Shown: positions 16,986-27,157 of the stretch, piece after piece
How positions within the stretch are numbered: position 1 is the first letter of the stretch
Layout: the number at the start of each line of letters is the position of its first letter
Assembly: GCA_003427395.1 (NCBI GenBank)
Contig: BFEA01000769.1
Location: forward strand, 152,597 to 187,699
DNA length: 35,103 nt
Direction: 5' to 3'
DNA from: Chara braunii
Taxonomy: Eukaryota > Streptophyta > Charophyceae > Charales > Characeae
Notes under the pieces: model-generated
The model's database searches: none
The model's input: the letters and a program-made list of their open reading frames with translations, nothing else
What the model was told of the DNA's origin: nothing
Position numbers and translations under genes: made by a program

Positions 16986-17215
16986 TACTCCTCTATATGC
17001 CTATCACAGTTTATGGGAGATTCCTTCTTTCCAGAGGGGAACTCCTTGGACTGACCCAGACTAGGTCTGCAACAGCAAACTGTGAAGGCCTACGATGCTT
17101 GTTGGCCTGCTCTACCATTTGATGATGGGTCTTCCAGATGTTGTCTACAACACGTTGCAGATCCTTCCCGTACTCTATCACAAACTCTCTAAAGCTTAGT
17201 GGCAGTCTTTGAATT
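16985..17215 (-). pseudogene. Integrase C-terminal fragment, unit 2
   Basis: The minus strand reads EFVIEYGKDLQRVVDNIWKT, then HQMVEQANKHRRPSQFAVAD and LVWV, clearly parallel to internal 1 (HRLIEQANTHRRPSQFQVGD, LVWV). The frame is lost right after LVWV, before the GPY/F module. It is a fragment of a second gypsy lineage, not a copy of the neighbouring chromovirus. Confidence 0.75.
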
Positions 17216-18074
17216 GATCAGGATTCAGATAGTAGATTGGTCGTTGAGGAAGCCACCTCTTGTGCAATTCTTTCGGTGTGCATGACATGGCAATGTTATG
17301 TAACTAATTGAAACTCGCTCCACAACACACTCACGCATGCAACTATGAAGCAGACTTGGGGAAGGCAAATCCACACGAAACCGAAGAGAGATACACAACG
17401 AAAGTTCAAGATACAAAAACAGATTTGAATTGCAATTTTCAAATCTTAGTTCCCCCTTCCTTCTCCAACCGATCAGATTCCAACTCCCAAAATCTCAACC
17501 GCATTGTAACAACTGTGAACAAATTAAAAACAAGTTTCAACGAAGTATCTTGGAGCCTCCTCCTTCCCCCACCTCAACCCGTAGCTATGGCAGTTGTTCA
17601 GCAAACAACGCCCAACCTTCGGAACCAGCAAACCACCAACGTCACCTCCCACTTACAAGTGCCAACCAGGAACCCCATCAAAACCCTGTTCACAAAGTCA
17701 ACGCCCAACCAGGAGGGTATCGCCCCTATCCTGACTTGCAGGTATCTTCATCAAGAATCCGATCAATATCATACGTACCATCCACATCAGGTGGGATCAG
17801 AGATCCGAGTGAAGGGATCCGATTGTTCTCTACACAAGCTAGTAGCTTAGAAGCATGGAAAACTAGGTAACTGTGCAAATGTACCGATATGTATATTGTA
17901 TACGTAGAACTTACCGGATCCCTGACGACGTCAAGTTCTGAGTGAAGGGATCCGATTGTTCTCTACGCAAGCTAGTAGCTTAGAAGCATGGAAACTGGGT
18001 AAGTGTGCAGATGTGCCGATATGTATGTTGTATACATAGGACTGCGCGAATCCTCGACGAGATTAAGTACTTCA

Positions 18075-18300
18075 CATGCTCCTCTCTATATGCCGATAGC
18101 AGTTATGGGAGATTCCTATTCTTGAGAGGGGAACTCCTTGGCCTGACCCCGACTAGGTCTGCAACAGCAAACCGTGAAGGCCGACGATGCTTGTTGGCCT
18201 GCTCTACCATATGATGATGGGCTTCCGGACGTTGTTTTCAACATGTTGCAGATCCTTCCCGTACTCTAGCACAAACTCTCTAGTGCCCGGTGGTAGTCTT
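18075..18300 (-). pseudogene. Integrase C-terminal fragment, unit 3
   Basis: The same fragment as at 16985, with matching landmarks on the plus strand (GTCTGCAACAGCAAACCGTG, TTGGCCTGCTCTACCAT). It is interrupted by small indels. Confidence 0.65.
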
Positions 18301-18830
18301 TGAATTGATCAAGATTCAGATAGTAGATCGGTCGTCGAGGAAGCCACCTCTTGTGCAATTTGTTCAGTGTGCATGACATGGCAATATCATGTAACTGAAT
18401 GAAACTCACTTCACAACACACTCACAAATGCAACTACGAAGTTGACTTGGAGAAGGCAAATCCGCACAAAACCGAAGAGAGATACACAGCAAAAGCTCAA
18501 GATACAAAAACAGATTTGAAGTGCAAACTTCAAATCTTTGTTCCCTTTTCCTCCTCCAACCAATCAGATTACAACTCCCAAAATCTCAGCCGCATTTCAA
18601 CAACTGCGAGCAAATTAAAAACAAGTTTCAACGAAGTATATGGGAACCTCCTCCTTCCTCCAGGTCAACCCGTAGCTATGGCAGCTGTAGCAACCAGCGC
18701 CCAACCTTCAGAACCAGCAAACCACCAGCGTCACCTTCCACTCACAAGTGCCAACCACGAACCCCACCAAAACCCTGTTCACAAAGTCAACGCCCAACCA
18801 GGAGGGTATCGCCAGCTCCCCTGATGAAGA

Positions 18831-19432
18831 AGAAGCGCCCTATCGGACAAGACAAAAAATGGCTGCCGTGAAGAAGAGTACTTGGGAGCACCCAAGTCCC
18901 AACATCCATGGACAAGGTCCCTATTCATGTCCAAGTACCGCCCCAACTATGGCGGTCGTTCAACACACAGGCTATACAAGTTGACCTCTCGCCAAGCAGT
19001 AGCATTCAACTACCAGCACGACAACATTTCCCTAACAAAACAAAATTAAATGAACCGTCACTCGATCGCCACTAAACTATTTCTACCTCGTACACGGCGG
19101 CCTACTGGGCCTAAGACACAATGAAACCGAAAAGGCCTCTCGAATCTAGTAACACGATACCGATCCCAAGCAGTTAGTGATAGGGCCTGGGAATATTCCA
19201 ATAATTTGCAGAAAAGTCCCTATAGGGACAATGCCTGTGAGGGTTACCAGTAAAGGGGCCAAAACTAAAGAAAATTTCAAAATTGACCCGGTATTGTTAC
19301 AACTCGCAAAGAAACTGCGAATTTATTTCATTCCTACCCGAGCTAGAAGTGTCCACGATCCGAACGTTTGGGCAATTGCGCTATCTGTGCAGCGTCATGA
19401 AACACCACAACAAACTTTGTAGACGTTCCTTC
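18831..19432. other. No recognisable gene
   Basis: Unique-looking sequence between the array and the next pol fragment. A plus-strand open frame at 19177-19422 (VPIGTMPVRVTSKGAKTKEN) has no recognised motif and no copy elsewhere in the window. A short inverted repeat CTTGGG/CCCAAG lies near 18883. I make no functional call. Confidence 0.5.
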
Positions 19433-21045
19433 CTAGTAAACCACCAGTCTCCAGTATGTGGACGAAATAGGAACTTGACAGTCAGGGCATGTGCCCCATT
19501 GATCCTCAATGCGCTCGACCTCATATCCTTTGCCAGGGATAGGACTGAACTGAGGTGGTCTGCCTAGAAATGCATCCAAGGAAGTGAAAGGGAGCAACTT
19601 GGATGCATGGAAGACAGGGTAGGTCCCAGGTATGAGGGGGTACAACCAACACATAGGAAGGACCAAAAGGATTTTCCCCCAACGTATCAAGAACCTGTAA
19701 TGGGCCATAGTAGATGGGCAACAACTTTCTTGAAATGTCTTGCTCATCCGATAATTCGGACCGCTTCCCCCAGAACCAGTGCCACCTCATATCCTTTTCC
19801 AAGGATAGGAGGACTGAATTGATGTGGTCTGTCTAGAAATGCATCCGAGGGAGTGAAAGGAAGCAACTTGGATGCATGGAAAACGGGGTAGGTCCTCATA
19901 TGAGGTACAACCAGCACATAGGAAGGACCAAAAGGATTTGCCCCTAATGTATCAAGATTCTGCAATGGACCATAGTAGATGGGCAACAACTTTCTTGAAA
20001 TATTTTCATCCGATAGTTCATACCGTTTCACCCAGACCCAGTGCCTTGGAAAAATGGGGGAAGGCAAGTGATCCTTGTTAGCCTGTTCAATCATCCTCTT
20101 TTGTGCTTTGAACATGTTAGTTCTTGCCTTCTTTAGCTGTCGTTCGTAACTCATGGCAAAGTCTGTGGTGTCAGGAGTTAATTTGGGCTTTGCCTTATTG
20201 ATGATACCATCGAGATGCTGTCTCGAGTCCCTGCCCCAGTGGAGCCCTTGTTGAGCCCTGGACAAATGTTTGTCCCAAACCTATTAATCAGGTGTGATCA
20301 CAGGTCGTAGCATTTGAAATAAGGTCTGGTTCATCCCATCGACCTGTCCGCTAGCCTCAGGATATCTGCCAGAAATCATATCAAGCCTAGAATGGAAGTA
20401 GTCCTTATAATAGGACAGGCACTCATTGCTGCAAAAACCCGAATCTCTGTAACTCACAATGGAGGTTGGGTGCCCATGGATCAGGGGAGCATAGGTCTTC
20501 AAGAACCCAAAGTTCTCACGAGCATTATGACTCTCTTAAATGAGATAAGTGACGATATTGTCGTCTTTATGGATGCACACGTATTTCCCACTCGCTGATT
20601 GTGTACAGCAGACCTAAGGTTACAGCATAACCTGGTTCAAAATTGGGTTCTATTTGCAGATTCCTAACAATAGGGCCAAAGATAGGGTCCAGAGGCAAAA
20701 CATTTGCGATGGTCTGCCCAGTAGAATATCCAAATGAGTAGGTCTGCATAATAGCAGCAAAAGCGCAGTCCTATGAGAAAGTGCATCATCCACTCTGTTA
20801 TAATATATCTTCTTGTGCTTCAGTTCAAAGTTGAAAGCGTCAATGAATTGAATGTATCTCAGAGTGATCATAATAGGTCTTCAAGTGTCTTCCCAACAAG
20901 AAGTGTTTCCATTGTTTGAGAGCACACACAAGCGCATACAATTCTTTCTCATAGGTGGAAGAATAAAGCAGAACCTCAAGGTCCTGGCTCCTACCATTTT
21001 GGGGAGCAACAGTCCGGTTCCTATTCCCCCGGCAAGTCAATGATG
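19433..21045 (-). pseudogene. pol: Decayed pol of a third gypsy lineage: RNase H - integrase - C-terminus
   Basis: Reading the minus strand from 21045 down: RNase H end (STYEKELYALVCALKQWKHF, then FIDAFNFELKHKK with DALSHR), a linker in shifted frame, integrase core (HGHPTSIVSYRDSGFCSNE, with Tyr where the catalytic Asp of the SDRD motif is expected, and GRYPEASGQVDGMNQTLFQM), then the C-terminal module (MIEQANKDHLPSP, ENISRKLLPIYYGPLQNLD, YPVFHASKLLPF). RT is absent: the fragment is truncated at about 21045. Several frameshifts separate the pieces. It is diverged from both the chromovirus and the array and is not functional. No LTR is found beside it. Confidence 0.82.
19515..20055 (-). repeat. 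Tandem duplication (~269 bp) within the integrase C-terminus
   Basis: Landmarks such as GGATGCATGG (19601 and 19870), CCTCATATCCTTT (about 19519 and 19786) and CACATAGGAAGGACCAAAAG recur with a period near 269 bp. The duplicated piece encodes ISRKLLPIYYGPL through VFHASKLLPF, so two decayed copies of the same module follow each other. Confidence 0.85.
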
Positions 21046-21290
21046 ATTACAAGGTGTACGCACTTATGCTCCTTCCCATTATGGCCGGGACGCCCGAGTG
21101 GACGGCATTGATTACTTCCTCTTGGAAAGTATGTACCACCCCTCACCCCTGCCTAAGTTAGCCTGCGTGACTTGGTGCCTGTCTGCTTTAACGGGGGCTG
21201 ACTTTGCCGACTCTGTTCGTGATTTGTGGCTTATCCTGTGGAGAACCTAACTAGGTAACTCCTCTCAACTGATCGGCTGTCAAATCGGAA
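21046..21290. other. No recognisable gene
   Basis: Not repeated elsewhere in the window. A plus-strand stretch (DDYKVYALMLLPIMAGTPEW, about 21043-21100) looks coding-like but is short and I recognise nothing in it. A possible splice donor AGGTAACT lies at about 21253. Confidence 0.35.
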
Positions 21291-22077
21291 TTAAGTACTG
21301 GAGTTAATGACTATTATCATTGACTATCTGTTTTGCTGGATGCCCGGCGCCTTGGGACTTCAAACCCGGCTACTGTTTGGAGTTTCTCTAAAATCTGTAG
21401 TTGTGGTTAAGCCTCTAAGGACTATTTCTTTGGCCTTGGACCCTATTCGCAAGTCATCTCTTACTTTGCACTTGTGTTTCTAGTAGGTATTTCTTAAACC
21501 TTAAACACTAGCCCCTCTTATACTCGTACCTTCTGTCTGTTTTTAGAGGGTTTTGACGGATCTGTCCTTTTCTCTATTTGCAGTTCCTCTAGTGTCCCCT
21601 TTGGATTTGATTAGTCCGGTCTGTGTTTGTGTGAGAGTTGGTCGTTGAAATTCTTGTGCGGGGCTAAATAAGTGATTCTTATATCTTGGTTAAGTACTGG
21701 AGTTAATGACTATTATCATTGACTATCTGTTTTGCTGGATGCCCGGCGCCTTGGGACTTCAAACCCGGCTATTGTTTGGAGTTTCTCTAAAATCTGCAGT
21801 TGTGGTTAGGCCTCTAAGGACTATTTCTTTGGCCCTGGACCCTGTTCGCAAGTCATCTTTTACTTTGTACTTGTGTTTCTAGTAGGTATTTCTTAAACCT
21901 TAAACCCTAGCCCCCTTATACTCGTACCTTCTGTCTGCTTTTAGAGGGTTTTGAAGGATCTGTCCTTTTCTCTATTTGCAGTTCCTCTATTGTCCCCTTT
22001 GGATTTGATTAGTCCGGTCTGTGTTTGTATGAGAGTTTGTCGTTGAAATTCTTGTGCGGGGCTAAATAAGTGATTCT
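21291..22077. repeat. Tandem duplication, ~388 bp, period 399
   Basis: Copy 1 starts at 21291 (TTAAGTACTGG) and copy 2 at 21690; both end in GGGGCTAAATAAGTGATTCT. I count roughly a dozen differences, so the copies are about 96-97% alike. Each has a pyrimidine tract ending in TTTGCAG, like a plus-strand splice acceptor. No open frame of note. Confidence 0.93.
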
Positions 22078-22340
22078 AAATAAGTGTTGTACTGGCTTTT
22101 GCTTGGTTGATGCTATGGCCTCGTCTGTCGTTCAGGCTCTATGGTGTTAGTGGGCAGAGAAGAGCGAAATATGTGGTGTTTTTACTGTATTTCTCTTGGT
22201 TTGGGTCCTGGTTGCTGGTAACACTTGTCTGTAGGGGTGTTGGGTCGGGGGTTAGTGAACTACGTATCCTTGGCATTGTTCATTAAGAAATCGTACGTGT
22301 GTAATGTGGTGTGGATGATTGAGGGTTTTGTTTTGCTGAC
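22078..22340. other. No recognisable gene
   Basis: T/G-rich sequence on the plus strand between the tandem duplication and the minus-strand open frame. It could be 3' flank or an intron of the decayed minus-strand gene, but I see no decisive signal. Confidence 0.35.
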
Positions 22341-22679
22341 TTAGGACGAGTGTACGTGTGCAATGTATGATTCTGATATGTTGTTAACGGATTCTGAGTC
22401 TATTTGGACAGCTTGTGGGGCCGTTTCCCAGAGTGTAAAAACGAATCCTTGGCCTTTGGTGTGAGTTATTTTACCCTTCGCTAGGAAGTTTTCTTCAAAT
22501 TTTTGTTTGTGTTCTTTTGCTTTGTGTACCTCTGCGTCCATTATTTTTCTAACGTTGCTCCATCTGACCCAATATTTTGTTTCTACCTGTTGTTGCATCA
22601 GTCGCCATGCTTTATTTAGATGCATCGGTTCTTTGTCGATTGCTTCCTGGCATCTTTTCCACCAAATTGCCCATATTGT
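22341..22679 (-). pseudogene. Downstream part of an unrecognised ORF split by R1
   Basis: The minus-strand frame reads TIWAIWWKRCQEAIDKEPMH, then LNKAWRLMQQQVETKYWVRW, EVHKAKEHKQKFEENFLAKG and HTKGQGFVFTLWETAPQAV. It is Trp-rich, strongly charged and probably helical. I do not recognise the family. Its upstream end coincides with the left end of R1. If R1 and one copy of the target duplication are removed, the frame continues without a stop into 28517-28580 (WITPLLYAFTKHVGDKSSM). It could be a mobile-element gene or a cellular gene; the codon pattern suggests real protein-coding ancestry. Confidence 0.55.
22675..22679 (+). repeat. Target-site duplication ATTGT, left of R1
   Basis: ATTGT directly before the TG end of R1; the same five bases follow its CA end at 28512-28516. 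Confidence 0.65.
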
Positions 22680-25672
22680 TGTCGAGCACATCGCGCCCCT
22701 CGCGAGCGAGGGCCCTCCCGGCCACGTCACGCAGGAGAAATGTAGGCTTCCAACTTTTTAGAGACAACTCGAGGACGACACGGTAACCCGCGCCGACCCT
22801 TCGCTGCTCTGGCCGAGTGCGCCAGATGTACATCCCATGGTCCCCTACGACAGGATAGGTTCCCGCGGGGCACAACTTACCTTCCCTAAGGGGCTGTCAC
22901 CACCCTTAGGGGCGTATCCCCGCGGAGCTACCAGCCCAAGTGCGATAATTTTTATGGTGCAATTGCAGAGGTAGGCCGCTCGAGGGCGTTTGCTCGTTCG
23001 CAGTAGCATAGGTACGCACGGCTGGACGCCAAGGCAGACTTGAGCGTCGTTCGTCCCTGGGGCATTGATCTCCCAGGAATCGGACTGACGTCGGTCGACT
23101 AGGACGTGATAACCTAAGCATAAGGAAACCTCAATCAGTCCTAGTACCTTCTTTTCAAAGATAATCAGGAGTTGTTCAGATAAAACACTTTCCAATAACG
23201 AAGACGCAGGTCAACGTAAGTTGACTTATCTTCTTAACTCAATACAATCATGCATACCACTCGTTCAGATCAAATCGACAAAGGTTGACTTCACTTGTCA
23301 TCCAACGACGAGCCAACATGAGTTGACTTGACTTCAAATAACACTTATTAACAAAAGGATAAAAGCATGACTAACATGCAAAGCGACGCTTGAACAACGT
23401 TTGATCAAATCGTCTTCATTTCATCTGCCATATAGCTAGGCCGACATAACCTTTAACTCGGTGAGACGCGTTGCCAAGTTTTTTCAGTCCATACCATACT
23501 GACTGCTAGCAAAAAAAAAACTGACATCCCAACTTCCAAGCAAGGCTAAGATGTTACCGCTTTAGTGCTGACTTTGCTTTCATTCTAATTTTGGTGTAAA
23601 TGCCATCTGCAAGTAATCCGGCTTACCACTATACAAGTCAACGGCCGACTTGAACGACCGAACACTGGATGCACCATTAAGGACGAGGATCCGCTCTCAA
23701 ATCTTGTTGGTTGCCTTGTCCTTGCGGCCCTCGTTGACCTTGCTGGGAAGGGTCGTCCTTGGGCCCTAGCTATCTAAGCCTTGCTCGCCACATCGACCCT
23801 AGCCTTGCTCACCACATCAACCCTATTGGTCCTCGCTTCTTGTGGCGAGGCCAACCACGACAAGAGCGCCTAGCCGCACTCTGTTCCCACTAGTAGCCAT
23901 GAACTCAACTTCTTATGGCTCAGTTCCCCATGCGCGAGCGGCCCCTAAAACGACCACTAGAGGGGTATGCTATGGCAGTTCCCCCCTTAACGCGAGGTGT
24001 CATGGAACTCAAGGCCTCCCCGTGAATAGTCGCAAATCCTTCCCCTAGAGGGTGGTCTAGGATACCCCTTGTCCTCGCCCGAGCAAACCTCGGATCTCAG
24101 AAGTTGGGCTGGTTCCACCATGACATCCCCCCGCATAAACGGTCCACTTCGAGTCCATAGCAGGGTCGGCTCCTAAGGCAACGAACCCCCGCCTCACATG
24201 CCTCCTAGGAAAGGGAAAAATGTCTACCACGGCAGGCAAAAAGATCCCTTGTCACCTGACGTCAAGGGTAACTTAAACGGGAAAAAAAAGATCACAGAAG
24301 AGAAAATCATTCGGATAGACAGGCCTAGACAGGGAGGGTCATTCGGGAAAGAACGGTTAACCTCAAGAAATAGTATGTCCAATTGATTTATTCTTCTTCG
24401 TGTGATCAAATTTTTTTTCGACGTCCACTGGTTTTCCATCCTTTCAACATGCATGCAAGCGAGAAATAGAAGACAACCATCCTTCTATTCATTTCCATTA
24501 ACATGGTCAGGTCCTTTTTTTAGGCATCCTTCTACCTACATGCACATCAAATTGAACAACAAGTTCAAAAGAAGACAATGCAATCCCAAACTCATGTCAG
24601 ACTTCCATTCACACGTGCAAACAAAACACAACTTCCTCTACCTCTTCAGTGAACATTCAAAGAACAGGGTCAAGCAAGTGTGGGTTCACACAGGTGTGAA
24701 GGGATCTGAGTCAAACACGTTGAGTGAAATTGATGTACGGCTCACTCAAGAAAACCGTATACACTCTCGTCTTCAGATGAGAAACTATCACAACGAGTCA
24801 TCAACAAAGTGATCCACACCACTCCCTTGTGACGACCGCCTACCACGATACCCTCTCAACACACAATCACTTCCCAATAGTCTGACGGCGTCTCAGCGTC
24901 ACCATCACACGTCATCAACGCCACGGCGTCACTGCGGCGTTATGCAAACAATGCCCACACCACCTCAAAACACACCACTACTTTGATGACACCTCCCTTA
25001 AACGATGCCTTGTCGACGCGCTATGCGGCAACATAACGTCAGCACTGTAAAACAACCACCATTCTCGCAAAAAAAATCGGACAACGCTTCCGCGCCACCA
25101 CCCAAAACGCACTGCCGCCGCCGCAAAAAAAGGCCAGCGCTTCCGCACCAACACCCAAACACACTGCCGCCGCCACAAAAAAACGGGCAGCACTTCCCCT
25201 TTGCACCTCACCACAATGGGTTGCCGTCGCCGCACCGAACGACCAGCACCTCCCCTGAACTTCTTCAAAAATAGTTGCCATCGATGCGCTGCGCTGCGCG
25301 GCAGCACTTCCCCTACACTTCACCAAATAAGTGGTGGCTATGGCAGCCTCCACTCCCACGCTCACTGCAGACCTCCAGCGCTTCTCCCTTCGGCTGAGGT
25401 GGCGGCTATGGCTATGCTCTACAACTATGGCCACCTCCAGCAGTCTCTCCCCTAGCTCCCTCTCTTTCTCTGCATACCTCCACTCTCAACTCTCTCTCTC
25501 TCTTCTTCTGAACACTCCAACAGCATAATGCTGCTCTTCACTCCACACTCAGTCAGAATGTGGGTAGCACCTCAACTGAGTGAGGATGTTGCTTGCCAGC
25601 CCTGCTTTTATAGCTCGGATGGAGTGGTGGTCAGCCACTTGGGGCTCGGCCAAAAAACGGGGTTGAGCCTGG

Positions 25673-25834
25673 CCCTCGATCTGAACTTCGATCGAGGGCT
25701 GGGAATCTCGATGTTCCACTAGGAACATCAAGTCCCAGGCTTTGGCAATGCACCCGACCGCCACCCCCGGCGAGGTGCAGCTTTGAAGTGGCTGTATAAA
25801 GCCATTTTCAATAGACTGTTGAAATCAACAGTCT
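25673..25834. other. Three perfect hairpins in R1
   Basis: CCCTCGATC (25673-25681) pairs with GATCGAGGG (25690-25698); GATGTTCC (25720-25727) with GGAACATC (25732-25739); AGACTGTTGA (25813-25822) with TCAACAGTCT (25825-25834). All three stems are unbroken in R2 (33229-33254, 33266-33285 and about 33367-33392). A TATAAA lies between the second and third, near 25795. Confidence 0.75.
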
Positions 25835-25907
25835 GCTGTCACTTCAAGGTCCAGATGTTTCTCTGCCCTGCATCTAGACTGAGGTCGTGAACGAATTCGT
25901 GACTGAA

Positions 25908-25992
25908 TTTTTTTTTTTCTCTCTCCAACTCTTCTTCTCCCCCCTTTCCTTCTTTTCTTTTCTTCTCCCCCTTTTTTTTCTTTTTTCTTCAC
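25908..25992. repeat. Pyrimidine-rich low-complexity tract in R1
   Basis: T and C runs on the plus strand. R2 has the equivalent at about 33462-33543. A-rich tracts follow near 26145-26175 and 26575-26655. Confidence 0.85.
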
Positions 25993-27046
25993 TAACTGTG
26001 CCTCCTCCAAATGTGCCCGCACCTGGAGATCAAACAGTGCTTGGTTCGGGCGACCATAGACAGCTGCTGCCTGTTTCCAATCACGAACAGGCGCATCTGT
26101 TCACGATCACGATGTCTAAGGGGGGGGGAGGGAACTAAAAACAAGAAAAAAAAAAAAAAGGCCTAAAAAAAAAAACACGCCTCACCAACGGCGTAAGCAG
26201 GGAGTCCCTCGCAACCTCCTACACGTAGCCGCCCTGCGCAGCAAGTCCATTCACTTTTGCCCATCCATAGATGGGCTGTCCCTACAAGCCAGGCGAAAGG
26301 TTGGAGACTTACCTGTTAACCGTTGGGCTGCGGCCACTGCCAGGTAAGCCTCTTCGTTCCCCTCCCTCTCTCTCTCTCAACGGTCGCCCGTCGCTGGCAG
26401 CTCAAAGTCACCCAAAGGCGTGTCTAGCGAAACCCTCGTAACCCAAGTACAAGGCCCACACCCACGCTCGAATGTAGCCCCGTACCGCGGTAGATACATT
26501 CGATTTTGCTCATTCTATCACTAGAGGTAGCAGCCCGTTCGTCAAAACGAACGGTCGCTTTACTAACTTCACTAATAAAAGAAAACAAACAAAATCTAAA
26601 AAAAATCTAAAGCAAATCTAAAAAAGAAAAAAAAAAGAAAAAGAAAAAAAAAACAACAACGACTTATCTTCAAAAACGGCAGCCTGTCATTTCGGGCGCC
26701 TGCTGCAACTCTAGGGACTCTAAGTCCCCAGTTACTTCTATTGGCGCCATGTGGCGCTCTGACCTTAAATTTTTTTTTTTTCTTTTTTTTTGTCGTTGGC
26801 CTAGCCAACTGTCACGTCGTGGGGCACCCCCACGAACTGTTGATATACAGATCCGAGTTCGAATCCATATGGATTCAATTTATTTTTTTATTTTTTTTAT
26901 TTTTTTTGCGACCATGTTTTGAATTATGCGTGTCATCCTAAAAAGCGCAGGGGCCATGCTGAACTGCGCGTGGCCGTTTTCAGCCGCGCGATCTCATCGA
27001 TCGCACGACCGAGAACGACCGCGCCAAAAGGTTGGGCTGCTCCAAA

Positions 27047-27157
27047 AGGAGCTAGCCCAGTGGCGATGTCATCGGGGCTCGATCCCGGTATCTACTGGGC
27101 AAGAGTCCGGTATGATATCCTACTGGGCTAGCTCCTATTCCACTTTGGAATAGGAGC
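27047..27157. other. Overlapping inverted repeats (mutually exclusive hairpins) in R1
   Basis: AGGAGCTAGCCCAGT (27047-27061) pairs perfectly with ACTGGGCTAGCTCCT (27122-27136). GCTCCTATTCCA (27131-27142) pairs perfectly with TGGAATAGGAGC (27146-27157). The two share GCTCCT (27131-27136), so only one can be fully formed at a time. R2 keeps both (34553-34567 with 34628-34642, and 34637-34648 with 34652-34663). Confidence 0.8.

Larger units (their letters stand above)
15582..18830 (-). repeat. Tandem array derived from the 3' end of a gypsy pol
   Basis: Three long units (landmark CTCCTCTATATG at about 15772, 16988 and 18080) alternate with short ~130-bp units. On the minus strand each long unit reads: an integrase C-terminal piece, then the VFHASKLL region, then the start of a chromodomain, then ~500 bp of unrecognised 3' sequence. 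Plus-strand open frames in the 500-bp part (for example around 17308-17850) recur in all three units but differ by frameshifts, so I do not call them genes. No LTR is recognised within the array. Confidence 0.8.

Noticed and set aside
17308-17850. 180-residue plus-strand ORF recurring in the three array units
   Set aside because: The open frame is broken by different indels in each unit, and the opposite strand carries recognisable pol fragments in the same units.
24402-24812. 136-residue plus-strand ORF with a copy at 32353-32715
   Set aside because: The two copies differ by many amino-acid changes and diverge in frame at the end, as expected of non-coding repeat DNA; no known motif.
26790-26880. 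Possible tRNA or SINE head (GTTGGCCTAGCC then GAGTTCGAATCC, followed by T runs)
   Set aside because: A- and B-box-like strings are present, but the T-arm does not pair and no acceptor stem can be built.
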